Origin: Amblyornis subalaris | Taxonomy: Eukaryota; Chordata; Aves; Passeriformes; Ptilonorhynchidae | Direction: 5' to 3' | Assembly (NCBI GenBank): GCA_018881555.1 | Contig: JACAXG010000051.1 | Location: 5,319,546 to 5,383,545 of the forward strand | Length of the DNA: 64,000 nucleotides | Part shown: positions 13,601 to 26,091 of the stretch, in pieces | Layout: each line of letters begins with the position of its first letter | Position numbering within the stretch: position 1 is the first letter of the stretch | Position numbers and translations under genes: made by a program | The notes under the pieces: model-generated | Databases searched by the model: none | What the model saw: only the letters and a program-made list of their open reading frames with translations | Told to the model about the DNA's origin: nothing

Positions 13601-14728
13601 TGTAAAACCTCTGATTTGCTTTGAAGTTTCACTATCAAAATTAAATGTCCAAGTCTTTTTGTAATTATTTTAGTTTGGATTTGAAAAACTTACAATGCTA
13701 TTAAAATTTTTCTGTGCTGAGTGTGATTCCTCATAAAATTTTCACTTTTTTTTTCACACCAATGNGCTTGGAAAGGTAAGTATATTGGTTAATACAGCTA
13801 TGTTGCTTTCTGAATAAAATAGTTAAACGTATCTTCTAGGATCATTTATTGTTTAACAACTTGCATGACACAGGGCAGAGATACTGAAAAAAGCTTTTCT
13901 CCTAGACTGAATGGTCCCATCTCACAAGCTCTCCAAACACAGAACTTCAAAGATAGAATGAAAATGTTCTGTGAAGAATGATTATGGCATCAGTTCATAA
14001 AATTTAAAAAACTCACGCTGCAAGTCTTAGTCATGTAGTGTCTCAGAGCATTCCACTAGTGAGTAAAAGTAATTTTTGAAGAAAATACAAGCTCAGGACT
14101 TCTGTTTAAACAGTAAGACTGGGCAACGGGACATGGATAACTGTTAAGCTTTCTATTTTTCAAAGCAGAGTTATCATAAGAGAAGAGTCTGAATGTGGAG
14201 ATATGAAAATGAGCATCTGTTGTTATGAGAAATGTCAGACATAGAAGTTTTAAATATCTGATTTACCTAGATTTTTCTCCTTCCCTCTTGAAGAAAAAAA
14301 AAAGGAAGATAATAGCTATCGCCTGAGCTAGTAGTTCTAAGATTTGAAATTTTATAGACTGTCTGCCTTCTGGGCTTGAGGAGTCTTTGTGTTAAGAATC
14401 CACCCGATAATAATGTTTCACTGGGAATATAATAATTCTCTTTTNCTAGAGGCAACTGGCAAAGAAACTTCCAAAGTCAACTAAAAGTCTCTTTTTTATT
14501 AGCTGGAATTTGCTTCTAGTTCTTCATCTTTTACTTTCTGCCTCTGCTTAGCTGCAGGAACTGAAAAGGAATTTGTGCATGAAAGCTTACAATAAAATAT
14601 GCCAAATATTTTTCTCCACTTAGAGATTCTATTCTACTAAAAGATTCCTTTTCCGTAGTTTTCAGCAAATATGAAAATCATAAGGAGGGCAGAGGTCATG
14701 TGGCTTTTCAGCTCAACTAGGATAGAAA
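10641..14728. other. AT-rich unique DNA without recognisable genes
   Basis: Only short open frames (82 codons or fewer) with no family resemblance. The part at 10780-11140 has many homeodomain-type cores (TTAATTG, CTAATTAG, ATTAATTA) and a TATGCAAATC octamer near 10860, and lacks simple repeats, which is suggestive of a conserved non-coding element. A T run sits at about 12009-12020. Nothing else is evident. Confidence 0.6.
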
Positions 14729-14946
14729 AATCATAGAATAGTTTGATTTGGAAGGGATTGTTAAAGGTCATCTAGTCCAACCCCTCTCCAGTGAGGGACA
14801 TCTTCAATTAGATCAGGTTTCTCAGATCCCCAACATAACCTTGAATGTTTCCAGGAATGAAGCATCCACCACCTCTCTGGGTAACCTGTGCCAGTGCCTC
14901 ACCACCCTCATTGTAAAAAATTTCTTCATTATAATCCACCCTGACT
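14729..14946 (-). mobile_element. CR1 LINE fragment, 3' tail only
   Basis: The left end begins AATCATAGAATAG followed by TTTGGAAGGGA, then a TCTAGTCCAACCCC block about 30 bases on, all CR1 3' UTR sequence in reverse complement. The minus-strand translation near the right end gives KKFFTMRVVRHWHRLPREVVD, the conserved CR1 ORF2 C-terminal motif. The copy is about 220 bp and stops at about 14946 next to a run of 13 Ts. It is too short for any function of its own. The tail differs from those of the copies at 9904 and 50970, suggesting another subfamily. Confidence 0.93.
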
Positions 14947-15112
14947 TTTTTTTTTTTTTAATCATTAAAGAGGGTAGTTTTAGATAAGTACTGAAGCAGA
15001 ACAGAGAAAAGAGGAAAATTACAGACAACACCTGGTGTTAAAATCTGGATTAACTATTCAGTTAGAGCCAATTAGTAGCTAGTACATATCTCAGGATCCA
15101 CATGAATTATAG

Positions 15113-15136
15113 CAGTAGTAGTAATAATAATAATAG
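15113..15136. repeat. TAG/TAA trinucleotide microsatellite
   Basis: A run of GTA units passes into ATA units (CAGTAGTAGTAATAATAATA), a short impure trinucleotide repeat that may be polymorphic in length. Confidence 0.85.
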
Positions 15137-17330
15137 TCTAGATGTATATAATTACTATGACTGCTAAGGACTCAGATGTGTTTTAAGGGCCNTTTTTTGA
15201 GGCACTCATCAAAGTGGGTTCTTTTCCTGAAGGGAGCCTTTGGGTGCCATGGTAATAAAAATTCAATCTAAAATAAGAAAATGCTTTTTTTTNATTTAAT
15301 TCTCATTTTCCCGTGGTCTTGGAGAGGACAGCTGTTTACTTGCAGCTCAGGCTGCTTGTAGAGATAATGTGTGATCAGGAAATATGCTAATCCAGCAGAT
15401 CCATTTTGTGCTGCAGTGCTGTCTTCTCTTCAGAGCAGTCCTATCAGGTGGCCTTGGTGGCTTGGTCACCAGTTGTAAGTCTGATGAACNGCCCATCTCC
15501 TCCCCCAAACCAGCAAGTCTTCCAGTCTTGGCATCCAGATGCAGGCAAAAATTGGAACTACAAAGTCACAACTGTAAATCAGACAGAGTAAAAATATTTA
15601 TTACTGACATTTAATAAAGAGGTAAAATCAAGGTCCAAATTACACTAAATTGAGTAATTTACTTAAGTTATATGTTGGGAAAACAATATCATCATCATTT
15701 TCCATAACTCTGTTCTGAAACTCTTTGAAACTGAGGAGGCGCAAAGAGTTATCTCCCTGAAGTGAGGTCACCCAAGTTGCAGATACAGCTCCATCACTTC
15801 TCCTTGCTCTCAGCTGCTTTGAAGAACAAATAGAATGCTTGGAACAAACTAGGCTGCCNTCTGTAGGAAGTGTTTCCAGGCTCTTTTCCAGAACGGGCGA
15901 TGTTCTCTTCCACAGCCTCTTCCTTATGTTAGCCTGGGAGATTCTGATTTAAGAAATGTATTTTGAATGGGAGATAAGGAACATTTGCCCTCGTCTTCCC
16001 TACTGTTAACCTTTGTCATTCAAGGATTATCAGCAGCTGAACTCTAGATGCTTTGCTTTTCCCCTTGCTACTTTTAGGATTGTGGGTTATAACTCATCTG
16101 AGTCTGTTGCTTTGTCAACTTTTAATCATTCTAATTACCTAATAATCTACTCTAATGAAATGATAAAACCTTTAACAGTTCAGTCTCCCTTCTCCCTGTA
16201 GGAAATTCTATCTCCTCCTCTGGCATGTTACCTTCTTTGTTTAAATATGAAGACAGAGCAATTATTTGAGGGCTAGGCATAAAGGCTAGTTTTGCCTGTT
16301 TAAACACTTTCCTTGCTCATTGATTGCTTTTTATAATTGTAGTTACTCTTTAGTCTTTGTTTAGAGATCAATGATTTTGTTAAATTTCCTTAATAATAAA
16401 TGGCAGCAGGGAGAGAGAAAACAGACATTGTATAAAATCTAGAAACTCTTTCCAAATCAGAGAAAAAAAATGCAGATTTTACCAACAGCAAAGGTGAATC
16501 TTCATAGCAATGAACTAAAAATTCACACTGCATTTTTACTCAGTGAAGCATGCTTTTTTTCTGCAAGATCACTTTAGCATGAGAAGTATGGAATGAGGCA
16601 TCAATCTATGAAATTACATTATATGAGTTTCATTTACCTTAGGCCAAGGAGAGAAGTGAATTTGGATTTCTCCACCATCAATAAATTCTCCAAATTTGCA
16701 TCTGTTCTATGTTAAAGCTCTTTTATATTTGTCCTTTAGCTGTGTTTCAAAAAAGGAGTATTTTTTAAAAACTACTATAGGTACTTGAGAATACATTCTG
16801 GAGAAGATCTTACAGAAGAGATTCCGTATCAGCTGAGATAGCTGACTGCAGTGACAGGGGNGGTATCAGATCTACAGTCAGTTCCTGTTGTTTGTTTCCT
16901 GGCTGGCTGCCTCAGGGGAGCTGCTCACTGACCAGGCTATATGGTATGTTTCCTGTCCAGTACACTGCCTAGTTGAATCCCCTTTTGAATTGCCTAAGTG
17001 CCATGTCCTGTCTTCTTCCCTAATCAATGTTTTTTGCATTTCCTTTCTCTTGTCTCCAACAGAAGAGGGACCATGGGATACTGTCCTGCTGCAGGGTCAG
17101 TTTCTATAGCTGCCACAAGTTTTTTTTCCTCTTTTCTTGTTGAAAGGTACATCTTACCAATTGAACACATGAAGTCAGAGAAAGTTCCTGGTTTCCATAT
17201 TAGTAAATCGCCTAAGAGATAAGCATTTACGTTCTGAAAGGAAGACTGGAAGCAGTAAGGGGCATAGGNTATGGCTCAGTTTCTCCCTCACTTAAAAATG
17301 TGTCAGCAGAAAATCATTCCCCAAAGCAGT

Positions 17331-17620
17331 ATTTGAACACAGAGAATAAAAGTGTAAGAGAATTCAGAGAGAAAGATCTGTGAGGTGGAGGATAGACAAG
17401 GAAAAGAAGGAAACAAGAGNACAAGACACTTAAAATGTGAGGAGGAATTAGCCTAGGAGAAGTACAGGAAAAAATACTACTATGCATGAGACATGGAAAA
17501 GCAAAAAAGAATGGAGTTCTGCCTTTTAGAAAAGGAGGGTCAGGACATGAGAGAGAAGCATTCAAAAGAGCATGAAGTAGGCAAAGAAGAAAGAAGCAGA
17601 GACGAGATTGAAGAAGTGGG
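17331..17620. repeat. Purine-rich (A/G) tract of about 290 bp
   Basis: The plus strand is strongly biased to A and G across this interval, with many GAGAGAA, AAAAGAAGG and GAAGAAAGAAG words and few pyrimidine runs. This keeps frames open on both strands by composition alone (117 codons minus, 74 codons plus), so those frames are not evidence of coding. Origin may be a decayed GA-rich microsatellite. Confidence 0.7.
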
Positions 17621-20600
17621 AACTGACAAATCTTTAGGCAAACATACAGAAATTTTATGTCCTTCATCCTTCTTTAGAAGGAACGATATAAGCATAACTC
17701 AAGCCTGTTGTAAGTGAAATTTAATTCAAGTCCAGTCCTTTCTGTTATTCTGGATTTGAATTCTGTACCTCTGCAGGCTTACAGGCAGTTGTAGGGATCC
17801 TATTCACACAGCATCCTCATACACATTGATTCACAGGGCATGGGACTTCCTGTCACTTTTCTATCCTTAGGATCTAATTTTTATAACTTTTGAAATGTAT
17901 TCCCTCATTTCCATTAAGTCCATCCTGCTTGTCTGCTATTAAAAATACTTTTCTTGTTTAAGGCAGTCAAGTTTCTAATTTCCTCTTCTAGCGAGTATGT
18001 TTTGCTGTGGAAGGCTTCCCAACATGTCTCCAGCCATGCAAGGATTATTCCTTTTTCTGGAGTGTTTAATCAGCACACTCATATGANCAGCAGCCCTTTG
18101 GCATTCACAAACCTCTGTCCCTGGTTCAGAAGACTCAGAACCACAAGGATCTCATTGGTTTCCATCTCGCCTATCTAGCCTTCCTTATAGGAGTAATTTC
18201 TCTGCTGGAATTTATTATGTCTATGGACATAAATGGTAAACTCATTTTCTTCTGCTTTAAAAGCTGCATATAAGGGAACCTGATTTACTTGTTCCTAAAT
18301 TCAGCTGAATATAATGGAACATTTTAGAGGGATTGCCACATAGCTATTTTGAACACATTTATTTCTGTTTTGTGTAGTTACTGATCTGAATCTGTGATCC
18401 AGATCTTTAAATTCTGTAAACTGACATACTTTCTTTGAAATCTTTTATTGTGTAATACATGGAACTCTGATTTCTACAATTTAAGGATTTAGCCTTATTT
18501 TCAGTATATCACTAAAAATCCCCACGAATTCTCAGAAATNAGAGATAGTCACAGCAGGTTTCCTCTCTTTCCACATTAAAATTTTAACTTTATTAAAATG
18601 GAAATTCACTGTAAATCAGATGAAAGCAAGTATCTGGATTTTAAAAATTTTTGATGGATGTTTTCAGGCATATGTAGTGACTCTTATGTAGATCTACCTG
18701 TCTTCACTGGATCTCTGAAAAAACATGTCCTTGAACCCATTGTGATCTCCTCTATGCCACGTGTTACAAAAGATGTGGTAAGGAGCTCTGGCCCAGAGAA
18801 AAGAATGGCAACTGAGGTTAATCTAAGATTCTGNTATTTCAGTTTTGATTGAAATAATTTAGCTACCTTCTGAATTAAAATCTGACATTACACTGTCAAT
18901 TTATGGGGNAAAAAAAAACTTTTTTAACAAGAAAACTAGTTTATAATACAAAACAAATCTTTTCAGCAAGTCTTAGAAAAATTTCCTTTAGGCTCTGTTT
19001 TGGGTTAAGAATGGTCCAAACAAGACATGTCCTCTTGAGTAAGATGGATGAGGTCCTATAGAGATACCTCAGTGATTTTATAAATAACAACAATAATAAT
19101 AGTAATGTTCTAGGAAAAAAAAGAATGTTGAACATAGATAATACCCCCAGAAAGGGTGGCTATACGGCTCCAGTCTTCTTCATTGCCATTGTTCTTCATA
19201 TGCAAGCTAGCACATTATCCATAAATATATTAAAAACTGGAAATTTTGCAGATGGTCTGGAATTAATTCTAAAATATCCTGTTATATAGGAGAAGCTATG
19301 CCTGTGAGGTGAAATTTCCCTTGCCAGAATAAGGAACAGTTCCATCTCTCAGCCAACAGGAAGTACTTCTTAAAGTATCAGGATTTTGTTTTTTCTTGAC
19401 TGAATTTTCTTCGAGATGAGGAATGGAAATGGAATATATATGCACAGATTTCAGTTTTGGTGCCAGTGATTTTGAGTTCAAATTCTACAACACCACCCTG
19501 AGACGTTCATTACCCAGTGCTGAAATTGTTACAGGTTGTGCAGTAACAGCATTTGAACTAAATGTAATTTATAAACTGTATGATATGTAGGAAGTAATGT
19601 ACCTGACATTTGATTTTTTTTTATGACTTCATTTGTAATTCTGCCTAGCACATTGTCCTGCTGTTCTCAAAGTTCTTTCATAGCTTTGAACTGCNTTACA
19701 CAGGACTATGTTAAAAGTGTGGCCATAAAGACAAATGAAAGNCACAGAATTTTGTTGCCGGAGAACAAAACCTGAGCTCAACACTCTGAGATGCTGATTG
19801 TAGAGATAGTTTTTTATTTTCCCATTTGATTGCCCTGGCTCCACGGTACCTATACTCAAAAGCAAAGGCAAAGAAGCGGAGTGAAGTTCCATGTGTGTGC
19901 CATGGAGATGTATGAGGAGAGACTAAGGTTCACTAGATGTTCATGCCAAGTACTACTTTTGCACCTTTGGATTCATTAAGACACGTACATCTGCAAAGGC
20001 TGAAAGACATAGACAGATACGTGCCTTTCTAGAATAGCAACTGTAAACCAGACATCATGTCCTAAAATTAAATCAGATGCCTATGCAAAACACCCTAGAA
20101 ATCTTGCCCCTCAGTTACTCCACGGAGGGAGCCAGGATATTTGCATTCTTTGCAGTAAGAGTAATGCAACAAATAACATTCCTATTTGTTGGCACTGCCT
20201 GCATTATTAAACCTTGTGACTTAATGAGCTTTTGTTTAGTTTTGGTTGCCATTTTTTCCCAGAATCTGAGACAATTAAACACCCAAATCCAAATGAAGAT
20301 AAAAGGGAAGGAAAAATTTAGAGAAAATGGTGTCTAGAACAGATAAAACATTTAGTAGTTTAAAGTGGCATCTAGAGAGCATTTAAGTGTGTACATATAT
20401 CCTAAAAGGTTAAATCATCCAAAGAAAAGAGAAGATTGTAGCACTGTGCATTAGGCTGTTTTTGTGGATTTGGGGAGTCCTAGATACACATTTTGCCTCA
20501 CAAAATTGTGAATGTATTTTCCTGTCAGTGGATATATATAAACATGCCTAGGAAAGTAAGAGAGGTTCTGGATTCCATTCTTGGCATCAGGCAGCAAAAC

Positions 20601-22920
20601 ATATTATGATGTAAATTCTGTATTTGGAGAGCAGGTTTCTTTGAAAGTCNCAAACTCCTGCCTTAAAGGTAATTCTGATTTATATTTATCCACATAATTA
20701 GTTCTGGAAGATAACTTTTTTTTTCATTTTCATTCATATACATTTCAAAGAGGAAGAAATTGTCGGATTAAGATTATCCTATCAGGAAAAGCAAGAAAAA
20801 ATACATGTAATAGCCAGCCACGATTGACCACACAGCATGATGGTTCCATAAAGAAAGAGAAAAAAAGAAAAGAATTTCAGCCAGTTGGGAAGCTGTCCCA
20901 GATACTGATGAAAAGATAATAATTAATGATAGGATTTTTATTCATTTATTTATTTAGAGACAGATGCATTGCTAATTTTAACCTCAGAAGGACATTTCAG
21001 CCTTGCAAATTGCACAGATTTTTGGATGGTACTTTTTAGATATTTCTGTAAGAAATGTGGACTTTGCTATTGGCATTTTCTTTCAAGGATCCTTTCAGCC
21101 CAAAGGAACTCCCTTTCCCTTTCTAGTTTCTACAGAGCTGAGAACATGAGATCTCTGTGCATCACATTTTGATATCTTATAAGCTTATTTGCCTTGATAA
21201 CTNTTCATCACTCAGAGCAAAAGATAAAATTTTGGCATAGCCAGTTTGGGAGGGATCAGGGTTTCCCTCAAGCATTTTCCAGTGTCTGTTTGGAAAAGGC
21301 CTCATGTGTGTCAAAGACAAAACCTTCCTAGTATGCCTTTCATCCTCTATATGACTGTTCTTTTGTTGATGAAAAGAGGATAGTAATGCAGTGTATTGCC
21401 AGTATTTAGCCAGTATTTGAATTGCTTTTGTAACACTATGGGCTTATTTTCTCTCTAACATATCACCAAAGAATGTAAAAGGCTGCCCACTGAAGTCACT
21501 GATGGATATGTTGATTGTCTTTGGATGGAGTCCTGCAAGAAGTACTGCACTTTTCTGTTAGAAACATTTTGACACCCTGTTATCTTCCTGAGTTGATCAG
21601 ACACCTGCTGCTACTCCACCTGCCTTCTTGGCAACCAGAAATGCATGTCTGCCTCTCTTTCCTAGTTGTTTGTTTTTTTTTCCCCATCTCTGGCTGTGTA
21701 AGATCCAACAGGTGGGATCAATTGTGAGGAAGGATGTTATGCCAGTGCTTCGTTGTTGGCATGGAGGCAGGAGTTCCTGTAGAGGGGATGGTGTGTGTGG
21801 CTTGAAGAAGNCTGGTCTGCAGAAGTCAGTGCTGTCTGGCACCCGTGCATTACTAGAGGGGTCAAACCAACTTTGCAGCAGGCAGGGTGCCATTCTGACA
21901 GAACGGATAGCCAAGATGCCAGGTAGTTATGCAGCAAGTGTGTTTGCTGAGGGTTTGATTTTCAGTCAGCAGTGTTTAAATATCTGTTCATCTTGAATTT
22001 ATACACATTTGTTTAGGAAAGTGCATGAAAATTAACCTAAAGCTGCAGTATATTAACTTAACAGAAAAATTAAAAAGAGCTTCTGAAGCCAAGCAGAAAG
22101 GAAGCTTGCAGCCATAGCTGTATTTCATTGATGGGTATGTTCATGTACTTTTGTTTGCAGTGACAAGTCTCTCTAGGGCCTGTTTTGTAGCAGGAACTGT
22201 CCCTTAATAATAAGTGCTGGCACTTTTTTTGCACTGTAGGTGGCAGAAATATGCAAACTCCCAAACGTTGTAAGGATCAATCTAATTGGATCTGCCAATC
22301 AGAATTATTTTCTGGAGCTAGTAGAGCTTTTGAAAATCCTTATATTTTTATCTAGTTAAGTGCACTTTTCAGACAGAACCAAGGAGGAAGGATATGCAAA
22401 AGGATATAAAGAACACTTCTAGAATCCATTGACCACGTTAACATCTTAAAAGAAAAAAATGTTTCTTCTCAATTTCTGTGTGACTGTTTGAAACAGTNCT
22501 TGAATTATCTGCATCAATCTACTTCTTAAGCAGTCACCTCTGTTTTGAGAGCATACTGAGAGCAATCATGCCTGTTTGCAGCTAACCTCCTCGTTCTAAG
22601 CTACTAAATAGCAACTTTAACACAAACATTTGAATTAATTGCTGGCATCTCAATGGAACAGATTGCCAAGACTTTATGGATGAGATCCAGCCTTGATACT
22701 GTATAGGATATCAGACTCACATTAGCCCAGCAGTCAGGCAGGTCTCTTGAATACTTCTCATGTGAGGAGTAGACAAAGCCCTCATTGCACTCTGTGATGC
22801 TCTCAATATGCAAAATTGTCTTCCTATCTGATGGAGCTGTCTCATTAGTCGATATCAAGAAAGGCTATGCTATTGTCACATTTTTATCTTTCTCCATCCC
22901 AGCATTGCTGGACATAACAT

Positions 22921-22970
22921 TTTAAAAAGTATTATAATCTTTTAAAAGTATTGTAATCAATTATAATTGA
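22921..22970. repeat. 20-bp tandem duplication followed by a 14-bp palindrome
   Basis: TTTTAAAAAGTATTATAATC and TTTTAAAAGTATTGTAATC lie in tandem, differing by one indel and one substitution. Immediately after is TCAATTATAATTGA (22957-22970), an exact palindrome containing two inverted ATTA-type homeodomain cores. The palindrome could bind a homeodomain dimer; there is no direct evidence. Confidence 0.8.
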
Positions 22971-25260
22971 CTAAGATAGACCCTTAGGTGAAGCTTGTAA
23001 ATACACGGTAACCCCTTGGACAGTCCTTAGATTGTACCAGTGCCTGTTTAAAAACAGACTGCTACACAGGCTGAAGAAAATGACGCCATTCATGACATGC
23101 TCCTAAGTCTTTACTGCTTTCTCCATTGCTGCAGCTCATTGTTATATTTAATGTCTGACCACAGGAGCTGCCATATGATGAAGAGTCTAAATGAAAGGGA
23201 GAAATATAAGATTGCAATTCGGTAATTTCTCCTGAGCTTACAAGCCCTTAAAAATGTGAAGTTTGGCAGGAGNAGCTCAGAGAAGATATATTACCTGTTC
23301 CAACACTGTACTGTTTAATTATTTTGCATCTTTTAAGAAGTAAGATGTGCATTTTGTAGGAAGGAAAGAGGAACAGTTTACTGGAGACTAAAGGACAAAT
23401 AGGTTATGCTGATTAATCTGTGACTAAGATTGATTCAGTGAGATAAGGAAGCAGCTTTGAAAATCCTCCTGCTTTTTTTTTTTTTCCCCCCTGATGTTTT
23501 TTTCTAGATCTTATAAACATTGTATCAGAATAAAAGCGTGANTCTGAGTTCCACACTGGGAGAACTACTGTGGCATTTTGAGATGTCACCTTAAAAAGGG
23601 ATTCACCTTGTAAATACCTTCAAAGAAACTAGAGGTTATGTTTCTCTGTACACTTAGTCTGACATACATTGGGCAGTGGTGCAACACATGCATAAATGGT
23701 TTTGCTGATCAACTTTAATGTGTTTACTATAGGCAGTAGTAAATCAAGCCCTGGTAATTTTATTCTCAACATAATTAAAGGGTTTGTACTCTCTTTTAAT
23801 AACCATGTTATTCTTCTGACAAGGAATTTAAAGTATCTAATTCAGCAGGGCTAATGGATCAGAATATATGTAGGAGTGGTAGATGTAGGTATGCCTGGAG
23901 NGTTCTTCAGTGTTTGCAGTCCAGAAATTCAAATGTGCATATCCAATAGCTGACCAGTCCCATACCTATTTTCAGACTCCTCCAAAGTGCTTAGTGGAGA
24001 AAAATATGACCTTACAGAGCACTGCAGTAGCTGATCTTTGGGAGCTCTGGAGACATCCTCAGTTTTACAGAGATAAAGGCTCTGTACTTCTTTTGTTACC
24101 AGGTTTGTCAATGTGCACAGTTGTGTTAAAGAAGAACCACGATTAATTTACCACCTAATTTGTTGCTTGTTATTTGATTGCATGCTATTACCATCAGAAG
24201 TGTTTGTGATGGTAGTCGGTCAGGAATTAAATTTAAATAAACTACTTAGCCTATGGAAATTTTCTTGTACAGATCACCAGCTAACAGAGACAACTCATTA
24301 TGTTCAAAAGTAAAGGGAGGTGAATTAATTTCAATTTTTGCTTCTCTTAACAGTGGGTTTGCCAAGACCAGCATCAGCCATGTGCAGAAGCATTTCCACA
24401 CACTTCTACTGTGATAAGAAGTGATAGAATGATTACCTCTTTGTAACTAAAAATGTCATGATTTTCATAAAGCCACCTATCTTAACATCTCCACATTGCC
24501 ATATTGTCATGATCTGGAATATTGCCTAGATAGGGCTTCTTTCCAACTCCTTGACTTATTTCCTGTGCATAAAAAGGAACTGGGACAAAGCACCCTATTG
24601 ATTATGAAGCTCAGAATAGAAAATACTGTATCATATAAGGTTATGTTGTAATACAGTATGGTTGGTAACAATTTTGTTGAGAACATTGCTTTAACTCGAC
24701 GGCAAGCTGTTTTGTATAGCTCTGTTCAGAAGCATTTATAGTGCATAGAATGAACCAGTTTCTAAATCATAGCTGACTCTGATTTCTGCTATTTGTATTT
24801 GTTATAGGAGCAGTACTTTTAGGGGAGAAATTATTGCAAATTTGAAATACTGCTTTGATAAACATCAAAATTTAAGAACTGGAGGCGCAGAAGCACATTT
24901 AAGAGCTAAANAGGAAACAGTTGAAATTTATCAGCAAAGTGATTGCTAAATGGAAATCAAAAAGGTCAGCTGCAATTCACTCTAGGGAATCAAGATTCAC
25001 ACACTAAGAGAGCTGCAGGTGCTGTGCTGGACAGTGAAACACAATGTTTTTAATTAAATCATGGGTCTTCCTGAGGGAATATTGCATTAAAATCCAAGTG
25101 AATCTGACATAATGGCAAGATCTACATTCCTGGTTCTNAGTCAAGTCATTACATTAGTCTGCCAATTAGATCAGGAGGGAGGCATTTCAAATTACAGCAG
25201 CAATTTTACAGAGTAGATAATTATGGCAAGTTATGAATGACAGATATTGCTGCAGCTAGT

Positions 25261-25345
25261 TTTTTCTTTAATTTTTTTTACCCCCCTTTTTTCCTTTTTC
25301 CTTTTTTTCCCTTCTTCCATAATGATTTTTTTTTCTTTCTCTTGA
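25261..25345. repeat. Polypyrimidine tract
   Basis: About 85 bases that are almost entirely T and C, with blocks of T runs separated by CCCCCC, CC and CCC. No strong 3' splice site with a plausible exon follows, so I treat it as low-complexity sequence. Confidence 0.8.
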
Positions 25346-26053
25346 GGATTCCTAGCATCAAATAGCACTTTGATTACCATTTATTTCTTGTTACTTTATT
25401 AAGAAAACTTCAGTCATAATTTGTCTGTATCTGTTACTGACATTGAAAGCTAAACTACAATAATTCTTATTATATTTATACTTCTAGTCTTCAACTATCT
25501 GGTCTTTCACTATAGTAATAGCTACCTTCAAAGCAGTGTTCACAAAAGGTACCTGTGCAGGAATTTCATTGCATGTGAGATCTCACATACTGCTGAATAC
25601 TGATTTTCATGTAATTGCACTAGGACAAAAAACATGCAATGCTAGTGTGATGATTAGTTTTGACTTAACAGAAGTATAATTAAAACTGAAGATGTAAAAG
25701 ATTTAGTTTTAAAATATTTTCATTAATGCATATTACACTACCATATTTTTGCCAACATTTAAAAACTGCTTCAAAGTCAAAATAAGATAATTGTGGTTAA
25801 TAGACACCTGCACTGTTTATGTTTACACTATGTCCCCAAGAAACGCAGGTCTTGTTTGCAAGATTATTTTCTTTTATTTTTCTATTAACTAATGCTGAAT
25901 TAGAGTTGATTTGGAGTATAGAAAAGCCTCACCTAATTGCTTCATCTGGATCATTTCTACTCTGGGTTTAGATGCATTCATTATGACTGTATTCTCAGGA
26001 ATAATGGTATTTCTATATCTATGTATTTGAATAAAAGAGTGTGGAGATAAGTT

Positions 26054-26091
26054 CAGTTTGAACTGCATTTATTTGTGCAGTTCAAAAACTG
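26054..26091. repeat. Inverted repeat hairpin with a small bulge
   Basis: TTTGAACTGC (26057-26066) pairs perfectly with GCAGTTCAAA (26077-26086) across a ten-base loop. CAG (26054-26056) pairs with CTG (26089-26091) after a two-base AA bulge, giving 13 pairs in 38 nt. It resembles a short RNA stem-loop, though shorter than a usual animal pre-miRNA. Confidence 0.8.

Noticed and set aside
17314..17717. Overlapping 117-codon minus and 74-codon plus frames
   Set aside because: The purine-rich tract removes stop codons by composition; the translations are biased (E/K/R-rich plus, F/L/S/C-rich minus).
24623..24659. Nine-base inverted repeat ATACTGTAT/ATACAGTAT
   Set aside because: Repeats of this length and spacing are expected several times by chance in 64 kb of AT-rich DNA.
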